In this document: one piece after another, positions 34,137 to 43,361 of the stretch | How the letters are laid out: each line of letters begins with the position of its first letter | Position numbering within the stretch: position 1 is the stretch's first letter | Assembly: GCA_900317365.1 (NCBI GenBank) | Contig: ONGM01000249.1 | Span: forward strand, 1 to 52,637 | Source of the DNA: an uncultured Planctomycetota bacterium | Lineage (GTDB): Bacteria; Planctomycetota; Planctomycetia; Pirellulales; Thermoguttaceae | DNA: 52,637 nt | Direction: 5' to 3' | The notes under the pieces: model-generated | Seen by the model: the letters and a program-made list of their open reading frames with translations, nothing else | Databases searched by the model: none | Told to the model about the DNA's origin: nothing | Made by a program: the position numbers and the translations under genes

Positions 34137-34469
34137 ATGTCGAATTCCGGAAACGCTGTGATTCGCATCCGAATGGAAGCGTATGACCACGCGGCGCTCG
34201 ATCAGAGCGCGCTTGAAATTGTTGACACCGCCAAACGTACCGGCTCCGTCGTACGAGGACCCATCCCGATCCCGACGAAAGTCGAACGCTACACCGTTCT
34301 TTCCAGCCCGCACGTTGACAAAAAGGCTCGTCAACAGTACGAGATTCGCACTCACAAACGAATCATCGACCTCGTTCAAGCCACCGCTAAGACGATCGAA
34401 GAACTGAACAAGCTCACGTTGCCCGCCGGCGTCGATATTCACATCAAAGCCACCGCCGCGAAAAAGTAA
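34137..34469 (+). CDS. rpsJ: 30S ribosomal protein S10
   Basis: A 110-residue protein of the 30S head. [54 protein letters not shown] and [10 protein letters not shown] are diagnostic. The ATG at 34137 follows GGAG by 6 nt. The frame is open upstream without homology. It is the first gene of the cluster. tuf and fusA, which often precede it, are absent. Confidence 0.98.
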   Translation: MSNSGNAVIRIRMEAYDHAALDQSALEIVDTAKRTGSVVRGPIPIPTKVERYTVLSSPHVDKKARQQYEIRTHKRIIDLVQATAKTIEELNKLTLPAGVDIHIKATAAKK

Positions 34470-34582
34470 CGCAACGCTCGCGAATCGTTAGATCGCATTT
34501 TATGGACGTATCGACCTTCACAAAACACATCGGGTCGCAATGCGCATGATAGACTGTCTGAAAAGACGGAAGGAAAAATAAT

Positions 34583-35302
34583 ATGAGTATCGGTTTACTT
34601 GGACAGAAACTCGGTATGACCCAGTTGTACACCGAACAGGGCGAAGTGATCCCTGTTACCGTTATTCAAGCGGGTCCATGCTGCGTCCTTCAAGTGAAAA
34701 CGCTTGAAAAGGACGGGTATGAAGCGGTTCAACTCGGGTTCAAAGACAAGCCGCGACGCCTCGCGAAAAGGAGTGAGCGCGGACACGTCGCCAATATTGA
34801 CAGCAAACGACAAAAAGCCGCCGCCGCCGCGCAAGTCGCGACGAGAAAGAAGGCGGAATGCGAACCGAAACGCTTCGTTCGCGAATTCCGCGCGGCTGTC
34901 GACGGCGTCGAAGTCGGTCAGAACTTTGACGTCGAACTCTTCGATAAAGTCTTCGCCGTCGACGTTACCGCCACGAGCAAAGGTCGCGGTACCGCAGGCG
35001 TCATGAAGCGCCACAACTTCAGCGGTCAACGCATGACGCACGGCGTTAAGAAATGCCACCGACACCTCGGCGGCACGGGCTGCAGCTCTTATCCGAGCCG
35101 CGTCCTGAAAGGTAAGAGAATGGCCGGACATTACGGCGCGGCGCGATGCACCGTCCGCAATCAGAAGGTCGTCTTGATCGACAAAGAGAACAACTTGCTG
35201 GTCATCCGCGGCGCGGTTCCCGGACCCACCGGCGCGTTCGTCTCGATTCGCCCGACTAATAAGTTGCCGGCTCCTAAGCACAACAAATGGCGTCTTGCAT
35301 AG
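34583..35302 (+). CDS. rplC: 50S ribosomal protein L3
   Basis: A 239-residue protein near the peptidyl transferase centre. GLLGQKLGMTQLY starts the family, and SKGRGTAGVMKRHNFSGQ with GHYGAARCTVRNQKVV marks the second half. A charged, Ala/Lys-rich insertion at about residues 60-95 (KRQKAAAAAQVATRKKAE) makes it longer than the E. coli protein. A small hairpin with a GAAA loop (34554-34569) sits directly before the AAGGA Shine-Dalgarno and could modulate translation. Confidence 0.98.
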   Translation: MSIGLLGQKLGMTQLYTEQGEVIPVTVIQAGPCCVLQVKTLEKDGYEAVQLGFKDKPRRLAKRSERGHVANIDSKRQKAAAAAQVATRKKAECEPKRFVREFRAAVDGVEVGQNFDVELFDKVFAVDVTATSKGRGTAGVMKRHNFSGQRMTHGVKKCHRHLGGTGCSSYPSRVLKGKRMAGHYGAARCTVRNQKVVLIDKENNLLVIRGAVPGPTGAFVSIRPTNKLPAPKHNKWRLA

Positions 35303-35361
35303 TCTTGCGTCTGTCGTTTCGTAGGTTGCTATTAGAATTTTAAAGATAGTGAACAGTAGTT

Positions 35362-35988
35362 ATGATTAATTTACCCGTCTACGATAAGACCGGCGCGAAA
35401 GTTGACGAATTTGCGATCGACCTTGACGCGATCGCCCCGAAATTCAGCCAGCAACTTGTTCACGACGCCGTCGTCATGTATCAAAATAATCTTCGTCAAG
35501 GCTCCGCCAAGTCGAAGACTCGTTCGGAAGTTTCCGGATCACGCAAAAAGATGTATCGCCAAAAGGGCACCGGTAACGCGCGCGCTGGTCACAAGCGTAG
35601 CGGCGTTCGTCGCGGCGGCGGACACATCTTCGCGAAGACCCCGAAAAACTGGACGTATCGCATGCCGAGAAAAGCGCTCCAAATCGCTACCAATATGGCG
35701 ATGGTCGCTAAAATCAACGGCGAACGCGTCAAGGTTATCGACGCTCTCGCGCTCGAAGCCCCGAAAACGAAAACCGTCGCTACCGCGCTCGGTAAGCTTG
35801 AACTGTCCCGCACGGTTCTCGTCGTTGTCGATCAATATGACAAGAACGCCTATCTGAGCGTCCGTAATATTCCGAAAGCGAAGATCCTCCCCGTTACCGA
35901 TCTCAACGCTTGGGAAATTATGCGACCTTATCAAATCCTGGTTACGAAATCGGCGTTGGAGAAGTTTGTCGAATCTCGCAAAAAGTGA
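35362..35988 (+). CDS. rplD: 50S ribosomal protein L4
   Basis: A 208-residue protein with the long loop that lines the exit tunnel (KKMYRQKGTGNARAGHKRSG, then RRGGGHIFAKTPKNW). In E. coli this protein represses its own operon through the S10 leader, and the long leader upstream of rpsJ would suit a similar control, although that is untested here. It starts 59 bp after rplC. Confidence 0.98.
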   Translation: MINLPVYDKTGAKVDEFAIDLDAIAPKFSQQLVHDAVVMYQNNLRQGSAKSKTRSEVSGSRKKMYRQKGTGNARAGHKRSGVRRGGGHIFAKTPKNWTYRMPRKALQIATNMAMVAKINGERVKVIDALALEAPKTKTVATALGKLELSRTVLVVVDQYDKNAYLSVRNIPKAKILPVTDLNAWEIMRPYQILVTKSALEKFVESRKK

Positions 35989-36041
35989 TTCGTCGCTCGT
36001 CGTGAGATCAAGACAAACCATTTACAATAGGAATAATAAAA

Positions 36042-36359
36042 ATGCCAAGGTGCAAAGACGTTACCGATACGAACCTCGAACTCGAGCCGTATCAAATTAT
36101 TATTCGCCCGATCGTAACCGAAAAGGGAGTGTTTCACTCCGGCGCGAATAACACCTACACGTTTGAAGTTCACAAGCTCGCCTCCAAGACCATGATCAAA
36201 GAAGCGATCGAGAAACTTTACGACGTTAAAGTTGTTTCAGTGAATACGCAAAACCGTAAAGGTAAGAAACGTCGAACCCGAAAAGGTATCGGCGTTACGC
36301 GATCCTGGAAAAAGGCTATGGTCACGCTTGACCCTGAACATCGTCTCGATATCTACTAA
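36042..36359 (+). CDS. rplW: 50S ribosomal protein L23
   Basis: A 105-residue protein at the exit of the ribosomal tunnel, where signal recognition particle and trigger factor dock. LEPYQIIIRPIVTEKG, YTFEVHKLASKTMIKEAIEK and RKGKKRRTRKGIGVTRSWKK define it. It stands between rplD and rplB in the canonical order. Confidence 0.97.
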   Translation: MPRCKDVTDTNLELEPYQIIIRPIVTEKGVFHSGANNTYTFEVHKLASKTMIKEAIEKLYDVKVVSVNTQNRKGKKRRTRKGIGVTRSWKKAMVTLDPEHRLDIY

Positions 36360-36406
36360 TCGTGCGACGTTGACCCTGAAATAACATCAATTTGTGAGAA
36401 TAACAA

Positions 36407-37264
36407 ATGGGTATTCGAAAATATCGACCGAATAACGCTGGTCGGAGAAACATGAGCGTTAGCGACTTCGCCGAGCTGACCAAAGGCGCGAAGCCTGAGA
36501 AAAGCTTGCTGCGCCCGAAAAAGCGCTGTAGCGGTCGCAATAATCAAGGCGTGATCACCGTGCGCCACCGCGGCGGCGGACACAAACGACACATCCGTCT
36601 CATCGACTTCCGTCGCAATAAGGACGGTATGGTCGCCACTGTCGACTCCATCCAATACGATCCGAACCGCACCGCGCGCATCGCCCTCCTCGTCTACGAA
36701 GACGGCGTCAAGCGCTATATCGTCGCGCCCGAAGGTCTCACCGTCGGGATGAAAGTCGTAAGCGGCGATTCCGCTGAACCCCGCGTCGGAAACTGCTTGC
36801 CGCTCAGCAAGATTCCGCTTGGTTCTACAATTCACAATATCGAGATTCGCCCCGGTCGCGGCGCTTGCATGTGCCGTTCCGCCGGCTCCAAAGCGACCCT
36901 CGTCGCTCGTGAAGAAGATTGGGCTCAGCTCAACCTGCCGAGCGGTGAAATCCGTCGCGTTCCGAGCTCCTGCCGCGCCGTCATCGGCGTCGTTGGAAAC
37001 GGCGATCATATGAATATCGTCCTCGGAAAAGCCGGTCGCACTCGATGGCTCGGACGTCGACCCTACGTCCGCGGCACCGCGATGAACCCGATCGACCACC
37101 CCCACGGCGGTGGTGAAGGTCGTACCAAAGGCGGTCGCCATCCCGTTTCTCCTACCGGTAAACCGACCAAAGGCACCTCGACTCGTCGCCATAAGAAGCC
37201 TTCGAACAAGGCCATTATTCGTCGTCGTCGCAGTCGCCGTTACGGTCTGTTGAAGCTCTCCTGA
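36407..37264 (+). CDS. rplB: 50S ribosomal protein L2
   Basis: A 285-residue primary 23S rRNA-binding protein needed for subunit joining. [20 protein letters not shown], the SH3-like core around [19 protein letters not shown], and the conserved [20 protein letters not shown], which contains the functionally important His, are present. The C-terminus ends in the usual basic tail. Confidence 0.98.
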   Translation: MGIRKYRPNNAGRRNMSVSDFAELTKGAKPEKSLLRPKKRCSGRNNQGVITVRHRGGGHKRHIRLIDFRRNKDGMVATVDSIQYDPNRTARIALLVYEDGVKRYIVAPEGLTVGMKVVSGDSAEPRVGNCLPLSKIPLGSTIHNIEIRPGRGACMCRSAGSKATLVAREEDWAQLNLPSGEIRRVPSSCRAVIGVVGNGDHMNIVLGKAGRTRWLGRRPYVRGTAMNPIDHPHGGGEGRTKGGRHPVSPTGKPTKGTSTRRHKKPSNKAIIRRRRSRRYGLLKLS

Positions 37265-37333
37265 TCATTGCGAAAGGTCTGCGTTTAGCGACTCGCGAAC
37301 GTCGACCGAATTTGAAAGACAACGGAAATTTAA

Positions 37334-37600
37334 ATGAGTAGATCAACTAAAAAAGGCCCGTTTGTTGATTATAAGCTCTTCGCAAAGATCGAAAAGCTTG
37401 ATCAACAGGGTAAAAAAGAACCCGTGAAGACGTGGGCTCGCGCTTGCACGATCGTTCCGGAGTTCGTCGGACACACTTTCCTCGTCCATAATGGCAAAGC
37501 GTTTCTGAAAGTATTCGTTACTGAAGAAATGGTCGGTCATAAGCTCGGTGAATTCTCTCTGACGCGAATTTTCCGCGGCCATGGCGGCAAAGGTAAATAA
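37334..37600 (+). CDS. rpsS: 30S ribosomal protein S19
   Basis: An 88-residue protein of the 30S head. [40 protein letters not shown] and [19 protein letters not shown] are diagnostic. Usual length. 17 bp separate it from rplV. Confidence 0.98.
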   Translation: MSRSTKKGPFVDYKLFAKIEKLDQQGKKEPVKTWARACTIVPEFVGHTFLVHNGKAFLKVFVTEEMVGHKLGEFSLTRIFRGHGGKGK

Positions 37601-37617
37601 TCGATAGGCGGTACGAC

Positions 37618-37998
37618 ATGGAAAAGAAAATGAAAGACCAAGAAGCCCAAGCCCAAGAGGTTATCGCAGAGCCTTCTTATCGCGCCGTCTACAAGTACGC
37701 TCCCATTAGCGCGCAAAAAGTTCGCGCTTTTGCGAACCTGATCCGCGGTAAGTCAGCCGGAGAAGCTGCAGTCCTCCTCGCGTGCTATCCGAATCGCGGC
37801 GCTCGTATGCTCGAAAAAACCCTCAAGAGCGCGATCGGCAACGCCGACGACCTCGGCGCTCCGGAAGCCGTTGAGTTGACTGTCGCCGAAGTTCGCGTTG
37901 ACGAAGGTCCGATGCGTCGCCGTTGGCGCGCTGGCTCTCGCGGCGCTTCTGTGATTACTAAGCGACGTTCCAGCCATATTAGCGTCGTATTACAATAG
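37618..37998 (+). CDS. rplV: 50S ribosomal protein L22
   Basis: A 126-residue protein whose beta-hairpin reaches into the exit tunnel. YAPISAQKVRAFANLIRGKS and VDEGPMRRRWRAGSRGASV identify it. The first 20 residues are an extra charged N-terminus. ATG 37627 is an alternative start three codons in. Confidence 0.97.
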   Translation: MEKKMKDQEAQAQEVIAEPSYRAVYKYAPISAQKVRAFANLIRGKSAGEAAVLLACYPNRGARMLEKTLKSAIGNADDLGAPEAVELTVAEVRVDEGPMRRRWRAGSRGASVITKRRSSHISVVLQ

Positions 37999-38043
37999 AA
38001 ATAACCGGCGACGAAAGCCGCCAAAGATATAGGATAACGTTTA

Positions 38044-38772
38044 ATGGGACAGAAAGTTAATCCCGTCGCGTATCGCGTTGGCGTTATGGAAGGCTGGAAA
38101 AGCCGTTGGTACGCTCCCAAAAAAGAGTTTGCCACGCTACTCGTCGAAGATAAGAAGATCCGCGACTTCATTAAAAAACATAAAACGATCGGCGCTAATA
38201 ACAAGCCCGAACTGAGCTATCCCGCGATCTCCAAGATCGAAATCGAACGCACTCGCGACGAAGTTCGCGTCTTGGTCTATACCTCGAGACCAGCTCTCAT
38301 CATCGGTAAGAAAGGCGAGAAAATTGAAGAACTTCAAGCGGAACTTCAAAATCTCACCGGACGCCGTATCAATCTCAAGATTGAAGAAGTGCGCAACCCC
38401 GAACTGGTCGCGCAAATCGTCGCCGAAGACATCGGCGATCAACTTGTCAAACGCGCTAGCTTCCGTCGCGTGATCAAACGCGCTATGTCGCAAGCTATGG
38501 AAAAAGGCGCGAAAGGCGTGAAAATTCAACTTTCCGGTCGTCTTGGCGGCGCTGAAATGGCGCGTCGCGAGAAGAGCGCGGAAGGATCCATTCCGCTCTC
38601 CACTCTGCGCGCTAAGATCGATTACGGCTTCCACGAAGCTAAGATCGCGCAAGGTCACATCGGAATTCAAGTTTGGATTAATCAAGGCGAATATAGCGAG
38701 GACGATAACAATGGCCAGAATGCCGAAACGGGTCAAGCACCGAAAAATACAAAGAGGTCGTATAAGAGGTAA
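38044..38772 (+). CDS. rpsC: 30S ribosomal protein S3
   Basis: A 242-residue protein at the mRNA entry tunnel with a KH domain (RPALIIGKKGEKIEELQAEL) and the C-terminal domain IKRAMSQAMEKGAKGVKIQLSG split over two lines of the family. The last 20 residues (EDDNNGQNAETGQAPKNTKR onward) are a non-conserved tail encoded in the 62 bp that overlap the start of rplP, an unusually large overlap for this operon. Confidence 0.97.
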   Translation: MGQKVNPVAYRVGVMEGWKSRWYAPKKEFATLLVEDKKIRDFIKKHKTIGANNKPELSYPAISKIEIERTRDEVRVLVYTSRPALIIGKKGEKIEELQAELQNLTGRRINLKIEEVRNPELVAQIVAEDIGDQLVKRASFRRVIKRAMSQAMEKGAKGVKIQLSGRLGGAEMARREKSAEGSIPLSTLRAKIDYGFHEAKIAQGHIGIQVWINQGEYSEDDNNGQNAETGQAPKNTKRSYKR

Positions 38773-39127
38773 TGCGACGCGCGGTCAAACGGTCGCGTTT
38801 GGCGATTACGGTCTCCAGACCCTCGAAGGCGGATGGATTAGCGCCGCCACCATCGAAGCTGGTCGTATCGCCGCTCAACAATACCTCCGCGCGGAAGGAA
38901 AACTCTACATCAGAATTTTCCCGCATAAGTCGATCACCTCGATTCCGCTCGAAACCCGTATGGGTAAAGGTAAAGGCGAGCCTGATTACTGGGCTGCGGT
39001 CGTTCATCCTGGAACGATTATGTACGAAGTCGGCGGCGTTCCCGAGGAAACCGCGAAGTTGTGCTTTAACCGTTTGGCTCATAAAATGCCGGTCAAGTGC
39101 CGTCTGATTCGCCGTAAGACGATCTAA
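38711..39127 (+). CDS. rplP: 50S ribosomal protein L16
   Basis: A 138-residue protein that contacts A-site tRNA. MPKRVKHRKIQRGRIRGNAT, GDYGLQTLEGGWISAATIEA and MGKGKGEPDYWAAVVHPG are family marks. I start it at ATG 38711, with GAGG 9 nt upstream. ATG 38720, three codons later, is also possible. It overlaps the end of rpsC by 62 bp in another frame. Confidence 0.96.
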   Translation: MARMPKRVKHRKIQRGRIRGNATRGQTVAFGDYGLQTLEGGWISAATIEAGRIAAQQYLRAEGKLYIRIFPHKSITSIPLETRMGKGKGEPDYWAAVVHPGTIMYEVGGVPEETAKLCFNRLAHKMPVKCRLIRRKTI

Positions 39128-39141
39128 ACGGAAGACGCGTT

Positions 39142-39163
39142 CGCCCGGCGTTCGCGCCGGGCG
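39142..39163 (+). promoter_or_regulatory. perfect hairpin with TTCG tetraloop between rplP and rpmC
   Basis: Arms CGCCCGGCG (39142-39150) and CGCCGGGCG (39155-39163) around TTCG. No T-run follows, so it is more likely an RNA-stabilising or processing element than a terminator. Confidence 0.6.
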
Positions 39164-39208
39164 TTACGCCGACCGTCTCGGTCGCGCCGAACCAAGGAAA
39201 ATATACTC

Positions 39209-39448
39209 ATGAAAGCAAAAGATATTCGCGCGATGAGCGCTGAACAACGCGAGAGCCTGCTCAAGGATACGATTAAGAAGCTTCATCAACTCCGCATTCA
39301 AGCGAATATGGAGCGCCTTGATTCGCCTAGCGAAGTCGGTAAAGCTAAGAAGCTTGTCGCAAGGGTCAAAACTATTCAGCTCGCAGAAGCGCGCAAAGCC
39401 GCGCTCGAAGAAGCGATTAAACAAGGTAAAGAAGTAGCTCAAAATTAG
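39209..39448 (+). CDS. rpmC: 50S ribosomal protein L29
   Basis: A 79-residue two-helix protein beside the tunnel exit. The core pattern MKAKDIRAMSAEQRESLLKD and the later region with LHQLRIQANMERLDSPSEV fit the family. A slightly longer C-terminal helix than usual. Confidence 0.94.
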   Translation: MKAKDIRAMSAEQRESLLKDTIKKLHQLRIQANMERLDSPSEVGKAKKLVARVKTIQLAEARKAALEEAIKQGKEVAQN

Positions 39449-39557
39449 TGAGAGTCATGCTCTCGACGAATGCCGAAAGTGAGTCCGCCTTTGATTCAAA
39501 CCCGGAAGTCGTCGAGATCTTGAAGCCTAACATAGGCCCTCTCCATACGAGGAAGTC

Positions 39558-39812
39558 ATGCCAAAAATGAAGTTGGTCGGCGTCGTTAAGACCGACAAAA
39601 TGGACAAGACTCGAAGAGTCGAGATCCCTCGCATTAAGAAATATCCCAAGTACGGCAAATACGTTCGCACTCGCACCGTTTGCTACGTTCACGATGAAAA
39701 CAACGAAACCGCCGTCGGCGACGTCGTTGAAATCGAAGAGAGTCGTCCCACTTCCAAACTGAAGAGATGGGCTCTTGTTAAGATCGTTAAGAAGGTAGAG
39801 AAGGTCGACTAG
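39558..39812 (+). CDS. rpsQ: 30S ribosomal protein S17
   Basis: An 84-residue OB-fold protein that binds 16S rRNA early in assembly. VGVVKTDKMDKTRRVEIPRI, KYPKYGKYVRTRTVCYVHDE and VGDVVEIEESRPTSKLKRW are diagnostic. The gap of 109 bp to rpmC is larger than most in this cluster and I see nothing else in it. Confidence 0.97.
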   Translation: MPKMKLVGVVKTDKMDKTRRVEIPRIKKYPKYGKYVRTRTVCYVHDENNETAVGDVVEIEESRPTSKLKRWALVKIVKKVEKVD

Positions 39813-39895
39813 TCGATTTGCTTTTCCACGCGCGTTTATCCGCGCTCGATCCCCAGATCAAGTGGTCAAAGACGTTAGAATAAGCGAGTAGAACA

Positions 39896-40264
39896 ATGAT
39901 TCAAATGCAAACGCGTCTGGAATCCGCCGACAACACCGGAGCGAAAGAGCTTCAGTGTATTAAAGTCTTGGGCGGAACTCACCGACGAACCGCCGGTCTC
40001 GGCGATATTATCGTCTGCTCCGTGAAGAAGGTCATTCCGGGCAGCCAAATCAAAAAAGGTCAAGTTGTCAAAGCCGTAATCGTTCGCACGAAAAAAGCGA
40101 CGCGTCGCGCCGACGGAAGCTATATTCGCTTCGATACGAACGCCGCAGTGCTCGTCGATAACGACAAGAACCCGCGCGGCACCCGTATCTTCGGCGCCGT
40201 CGCGCGTGAGCTCCGCGATTTAGGCTTCATGAAAATCGTCAGTCTTGCGAAAGAGGTGGTCTGA
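39896..40264 (+). CDS. rplN: 50S ribosomal protein L14
   Basis: A 122-residue protein of standard length at the subunit interface. [40 protein letters not shown] and [20 protein letters not shown] are family marks. Its TGA overlaps the ATG of rplX by one base, suggesting translational coupling. Confidence 0.98.
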   Translation: MIQMQTRLESADNTGAKELQCIKVLGGTHRRTAGLGDIIVCSVKKVIPGSQIKKGQVVKAVIVRTKKATRRADGSYIRFDTNAAVLVDNDKNPRGTRIFGAVARELRDLGFMKIVSLAKEVV

Positions 40265-40602
40265 TGCGTATTAAAGTCAACGATACGGTTCGCGTCCGCA
40301 GTAAGGATTACAAAGGCGAAGACCACAAAGTACTTTCCGTTAATCTAGAAGCGAATACCGTCACGGTCGAAGGCGTCAACGAAGTTCAGCGTCACGTTCG
40401 TCGTTCGCAACGTAATATGCAAGGCGGTCGTCTTTCGAAGCTCATGCCGATTCCGGTTTCGAAAGTCATGCTCGTTTGCCCGACTTGCAAAAAGCCCACG
40501 CGCGTCGGATACAAATTCGACGAAGCGACGGGTAAAAAGAATCGCGTCTGCAAAAAGTGCGGCGCCGTTCTTCCGCAAGCTCCGTATAATAAGACTCGTT
40601 AA
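40264..40602 (+). CDS. rplX: 50S ribosomal protein L24 with a Cys4 zinc-ribbon
   Basis: A 112-residue assembly-initiating protein. The KOW motif ([20 protein letters not shown]) is followed by [20 protein letters not shown]. The C-terminal part carries CPTC and CKKC pairs about 22 residues apart, a zinc-binding variant of L24. Coupled by a one-base overlap to rplN. Confidence 0.97.
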   Translation: MRIKVNDTVRVRSKDYKGEDHKVLSVNLEANTVTVEGVNEVQRHVRRSQRNMQGGRLSKLMPIPVSKVMLVCPTCKKPTRVGYKFDEATGKKNRVCKKCGAVLPQAPYNKTR

Positions 40603-40619
40603 TGAACAGGTAATTCGTC

Positions 40620-41174
40620 ATGACGCCAAGACTTTTAGAAAAATATAACACGCAGATCTGCGCCGATCTCCGCGAACGCCTTGGGAAAACCAACGTCCAT
40701 TCCGTTCCGAAGCTTGAAAAGATCGTGGTCAATATGGGCGTTGGAAGCGCGATTCAAGATAAAAAGTATCTCGAAGAAGCGCTCGACGTTTTAACCCAGA
40801 TCACCGGTCAAAAACCCGTCGTTACCCAAGCCCGTCGCTCCATCGCCGGTTTCCGACTTCGCGAAGGCATGAATATCGGTTGCAAAGTTACTCTTCGCGG
40901 CTACAGAATGTACGAATTCATGGATCGCTTGATCTCCATCGTACTTCCGCGCGTTCGCGACTTCCGCGGTCTCAATCCGAATAGCTTCGATAAGCGCGGA
41001 AACTACAACCTCGGACTTTCCGAACAGCTCGTGTTCCCCGAACTCAATCCTGATAAATATACCAAGACCCAAGGTATGAATATCACGTTCGTAACGACGG
41101 CGGAAAACGATCACGACGCTCGCGAATTGCTCCGCGACTTCGGAATGCCTTTCAAAACTGGTAACGAACGCTAA
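40620..41174 (+). CDS. rplE: 50S ribosomal protein L5
   Basis: A 184-residue protein that binds 5S rRNA and P-site t[43 protein letters not shown] and [20 protein letters not shown] are diagnostic. Starts 17 bp after rplX. Confidence 0.98.
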   Translation: MTPRLLEKYNTQICADLRERLGKTNVHSVPKLEKIVVNMGVGSAIQDKKYLEEALDVLTQITGQKPVVTQARRSIAGFRLREGMNIGCKVTLRGYRMYEFMDRLISIVLPRVRDFRGLNPNSFDKRGNYNLGLSEQLVFPELNPDKYTKTQGMNITFVTTAENDHDARELLRDFGMPFKTGNER

Positions 41175-41199
41175 CGCTGAATTGAAGGTATATTAGAAT

Positions 41200-41385
41200 A
41201 TGGCTAGTAAAGAGAAAATCAATAAAGCGAATCGAGAGCCGAAATTCAGCACTCGGCGCGAAAATCGTTGCAAGATCTGCGGTCGTCCCCGCGCGGTCTA
41301 TCGCAAATTTGGTCTGTGCAGAATCTGCTTCCGTAATTTGGCGAACCAAGGTCTTATTCCCGGCGTTCAAAAAGCGAGTTGGTAA
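41200..41385 (+). CDS. rpsN: 30S ribosomal protein S14, short zinc-binding type
   Basis: A 61-residue protein with all four zinc ligands: C24 and C27 in CKIC, C40 and C43 in CRIC, followed by [18 protein letters not shown]. It is the type Z form (also called rpsZ). Confidence 0.98.
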   Translation: MASKEKINKANREPKFSTRRENRCKICGRPRAVYRKFGLCRICFRNLANQGLIPGVQKASW

Positions 41386-41403
41386 TATAGGAGACACATT
41401 ATT

Positions 41404-41799
41404 ATGATGACCGATCCCATTGCCGATATGTTGACTCGTATCCGCAACGCTGTGAGAGTTGAAAAAGAAACGCTCGACGTCCCGTACTCCAAACTTAAGG
41501 CCGGCGTCGTCGACGTTCTCAAACGCGAAGGCTACGTCTGGAACTACGAGATCATTGAAGGCACGCCTTGCAATACGATCCGTATCCAACTCAAGTACAG
41601 CCTCAGCGGCGAACGCGTTATCCAATCGATCCGACGCGTCAGCAAGCCCGGACGCCGAATCTATAGCTCTTCCAAGGATCTCAAGCCCGTTCTCAACGGT
41701 CTCGGCATTACGATCCTGAGCACGAACAAAGGCGTCGTCAGCGACCGCGAAGCTCGCGAGCAAAAGGTCGGCGGCGAAATCCTTTGCGAAATCTGGTAA
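41404..41799 (+). CDS. rpsH: 30S ribosomal protein S8
   Basis: A 131-residue protein that binds 16S rRNA and, in E. coli, represses the spc operon. MTDPIADMLTRIRNAVRVEK, RRVSKPGRRIYSSSKDLKPV and GVVSDREAREQKVGGEILCE are diagnostic. A second ATG directly follows the first. It is the last gene before a hairpin and a new promoter, which is not the usual arrangement with rplF. Confidence 0.98.
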   Translation: MMTDPIADMLTRIRNAVRVEKETLDVPYSKLKAGVVDVLKREGYVWNYEIIEGTPCNTIRIQLKYSLSGERVIQSIRRVSKPGRRIYSSSKDLKPVLNGLGITILSTNKGVVSDREAREQKVGGEILCEIW

Positions 41800-41831
41800 G
41801 TCGAAGATTATTTCGCGAATTTGTTGACGTC

Positions 41832-41863
41832 AACGCGCTGTTTTTGCAAAAAAACAGCGCGTT
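41832..41863 (+). terminator. perfect 14-bp hairpin with GCAA tetraloop after rpsH, probable terminator or attenuator
   Basis: AACGCGCTGTTTTT (41832-41845) pairs fully with 41850-41863 around GCAA. It ends 4 bp before a promoter -35 box. There is no long T-run after the stem, but the stem itself holds five A-T pairs next to the loop. It separates the rpsH and rplF blocks. Confidence 0.6.
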
Positions 41864-41867
41864 CCTA

Positions 41868-41895
41868 TTGACAGAGACGCTATTCGCCGTAAAAT
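41868..41895 (+). promoter_or_regulatory. strong internal promoter for rplF-rplR-rpsE-rplO
   Basis: Perfect TTGACA (41868-41873), 16 bp, TAAAAT (41890-41895), the same boxes and spacing as the S10 operon promoter. Confidence 0.85.
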
Positions 41896-42215
41896 GAAAA
41901 AACGTCGTTCTATCGGTCGACGCGGCGAGTCCGCGTCAACCGCGCAACGATGACGTCGCGTTTCGTAAGACGCGCCCGTTTTCCCGAACAATGACGACAG
42001 TCCCGTTTTGTTGTAACGACAAGCCGGTAATTTGAGGGGCGAGGGGCGGTATACGCGTCGAAGCGCCGATCCCTGTCCTACGCGGCGCAACCTGCGTAGC
42101 GAACTTTTGCGCGAGAGATTCACCATTCGATCCTCGCGCTTTCACACGGATAGGCGCGAACGTCTGGAATAATGATTGCTATAAGCTACACGTTTCAGCA
42201 ATAAGGTAAACGAAT
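41896..42215 (+). other. long leader before rplF
   Basis: About 310 bases with no supported gene. A 7-bp hairpin GACGCGG/CCGCGTC lies at 41919-41937. The stretch parallels the long leader before rpsJ and is unusual, since rpsH and rplF are normally adjacent. Confidence 0.5.
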
Positions 42216-42767
42216 ATGTCGAGAATTGGTAAAAAACCGGTCGCGATTCCGAGCGGAGTCTCCGTCGAAGTCGCTAATGATCGGGACGTCACCGTCAAAG
42301 GTCCGAAGGGCGAACTCTCTCAAAGTTTTCGTCCTGAAGTGAGCGTTAAACTGGACGACGAAGGCAAAAACGTCGTTGTCGAGCAACTCTTTCCGACTCG
42401 CGTCGCGAACGCGATGCACGGTCTGACTCGCGCGCTCATTCAAAATATGGTTACCGGCGTTTCGCAAGGTTATGTAAAGAAACTCGAGATCTTTGGAACC
42501 GGTTATCTAGCCGCCGTTCAAGGAAACACTCTCCAAGTGCGCGTTGGCTTCGCTAACGAAATCCACAAAGAGATTCCCGCTGGTCTCAAAGTTACGTGCC
42601 CCGATCAATTGCACATTACCGTTGCCGGTTGCGATAAGCAACTTGTCGGTCAATTCGCCGCCGAAGTCCGCGCGATCAAAGTTGCCGAACCTTACCTCGG
42701 TAAAGGTATCAAATACGAAGGCGAAGTCATTCGTCGTAAGGAAAGTAAAGCCGCCGGTAAGAAATAA
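42216..42767 (+). CDS. rplF: 50S ribosomal protein L6
   Basis: A 183-residue protein near the sarcin-ricin loop, made of two related domains. SRIGKKPVAIPSGVSVEVAN, VKGPKGELSQSF, GYLAAVQGNTLQVRVGFANE and EPYLGKGIKYEGEVIRRKES are diagnostic. First gene of the second transcription block. Confidence 0.98.
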   Translation: MSRIGKKPVAIPSGVSVEVANDRDVTVKGPKGELSQSFRPEVSVKLDDEGKNVVVEQLFPTRVANAMHGLTRALIQNMVTGVSQGYVKKLEIFGTGYLAAVQGNTLQVRVGFANEIHKEIPAGLKVTCPDQLHITVAGCDKQLVGQFAAEVRAIKVAEPYLGKGIKYEGEVIRRKESKAAGKK

Positions 42768-42869
42768 TTTTCAGCCGGCGTAACGCCGCGACTGCGGTTT
42801 CAGTCCGAGTGAAAACTTGCGACGCATTCGCGCGTTCCACGTAAAAGAAATAACCCTGCGGTAATTATA

Positions 42870-43256
42870 ATGAGAAAACAACTCCGTTTGAACAAACAGC
42901 GTTTAACTCGCAAATACCGAGTTTCTAACGCGGTTAAAAAAGTCAGCGTTCGTCCTCGACTTTGCGTCTTCCGTAGCTCGCGCCACATTAGCGTGCAAGT
43001 TGTCGACGATAACGAAGGGAAAACGCTCGCGAGCGCCAGCACGTACGAAAAAGAATTCCGCGCTACCGGCGCCAACGGCGGAAATATCGAAGCCGCCGCC
43101 GTTATCGGTAAGAAGATCGCGGAACGCGCGCTCGCCGCCGGCGTTACCGCCGTCGCGTTCGACCGTAAAGGCTACAAATATCACGGCCGCGTTCAGGCTC
43201 TCGCCGACGCCGCTCGTGAAGGCGGTCTTGATATTGGTAAGGGCACGAACGAGTAA
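42870..43256 (+). CDS. rplR: 50S ribosomal protein L18
   Basis: A 128-residue protein that binds 5S rRNA together with L5. [34 protein letters not shown] and [20 protein letters not shown] are family marks. It lies between rplF and rpsE as usual. Confidence 0.97.
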   Translation: MRKQLRLNKQRLTRKYRVSNAVKKVSVRPRLCVFRSSRHISVQVVDDNEGKTLASASTYEKEFRATGANGGNIEAAAVIGKKIAERALAAGVTAVAFDRKGYKYHGRVQALADAAREGGLDIGKGTNE

Positions 43257-43361
43257 GACGCGCATACAACGCTCCTTCACGCGCGCGAACCCAGATTCCT
43301 CGCCTGCGTAGAACAATCGAGCGTTAGCGTCTGTTCCTGACAAAATAAAAGAGAAATAAGA

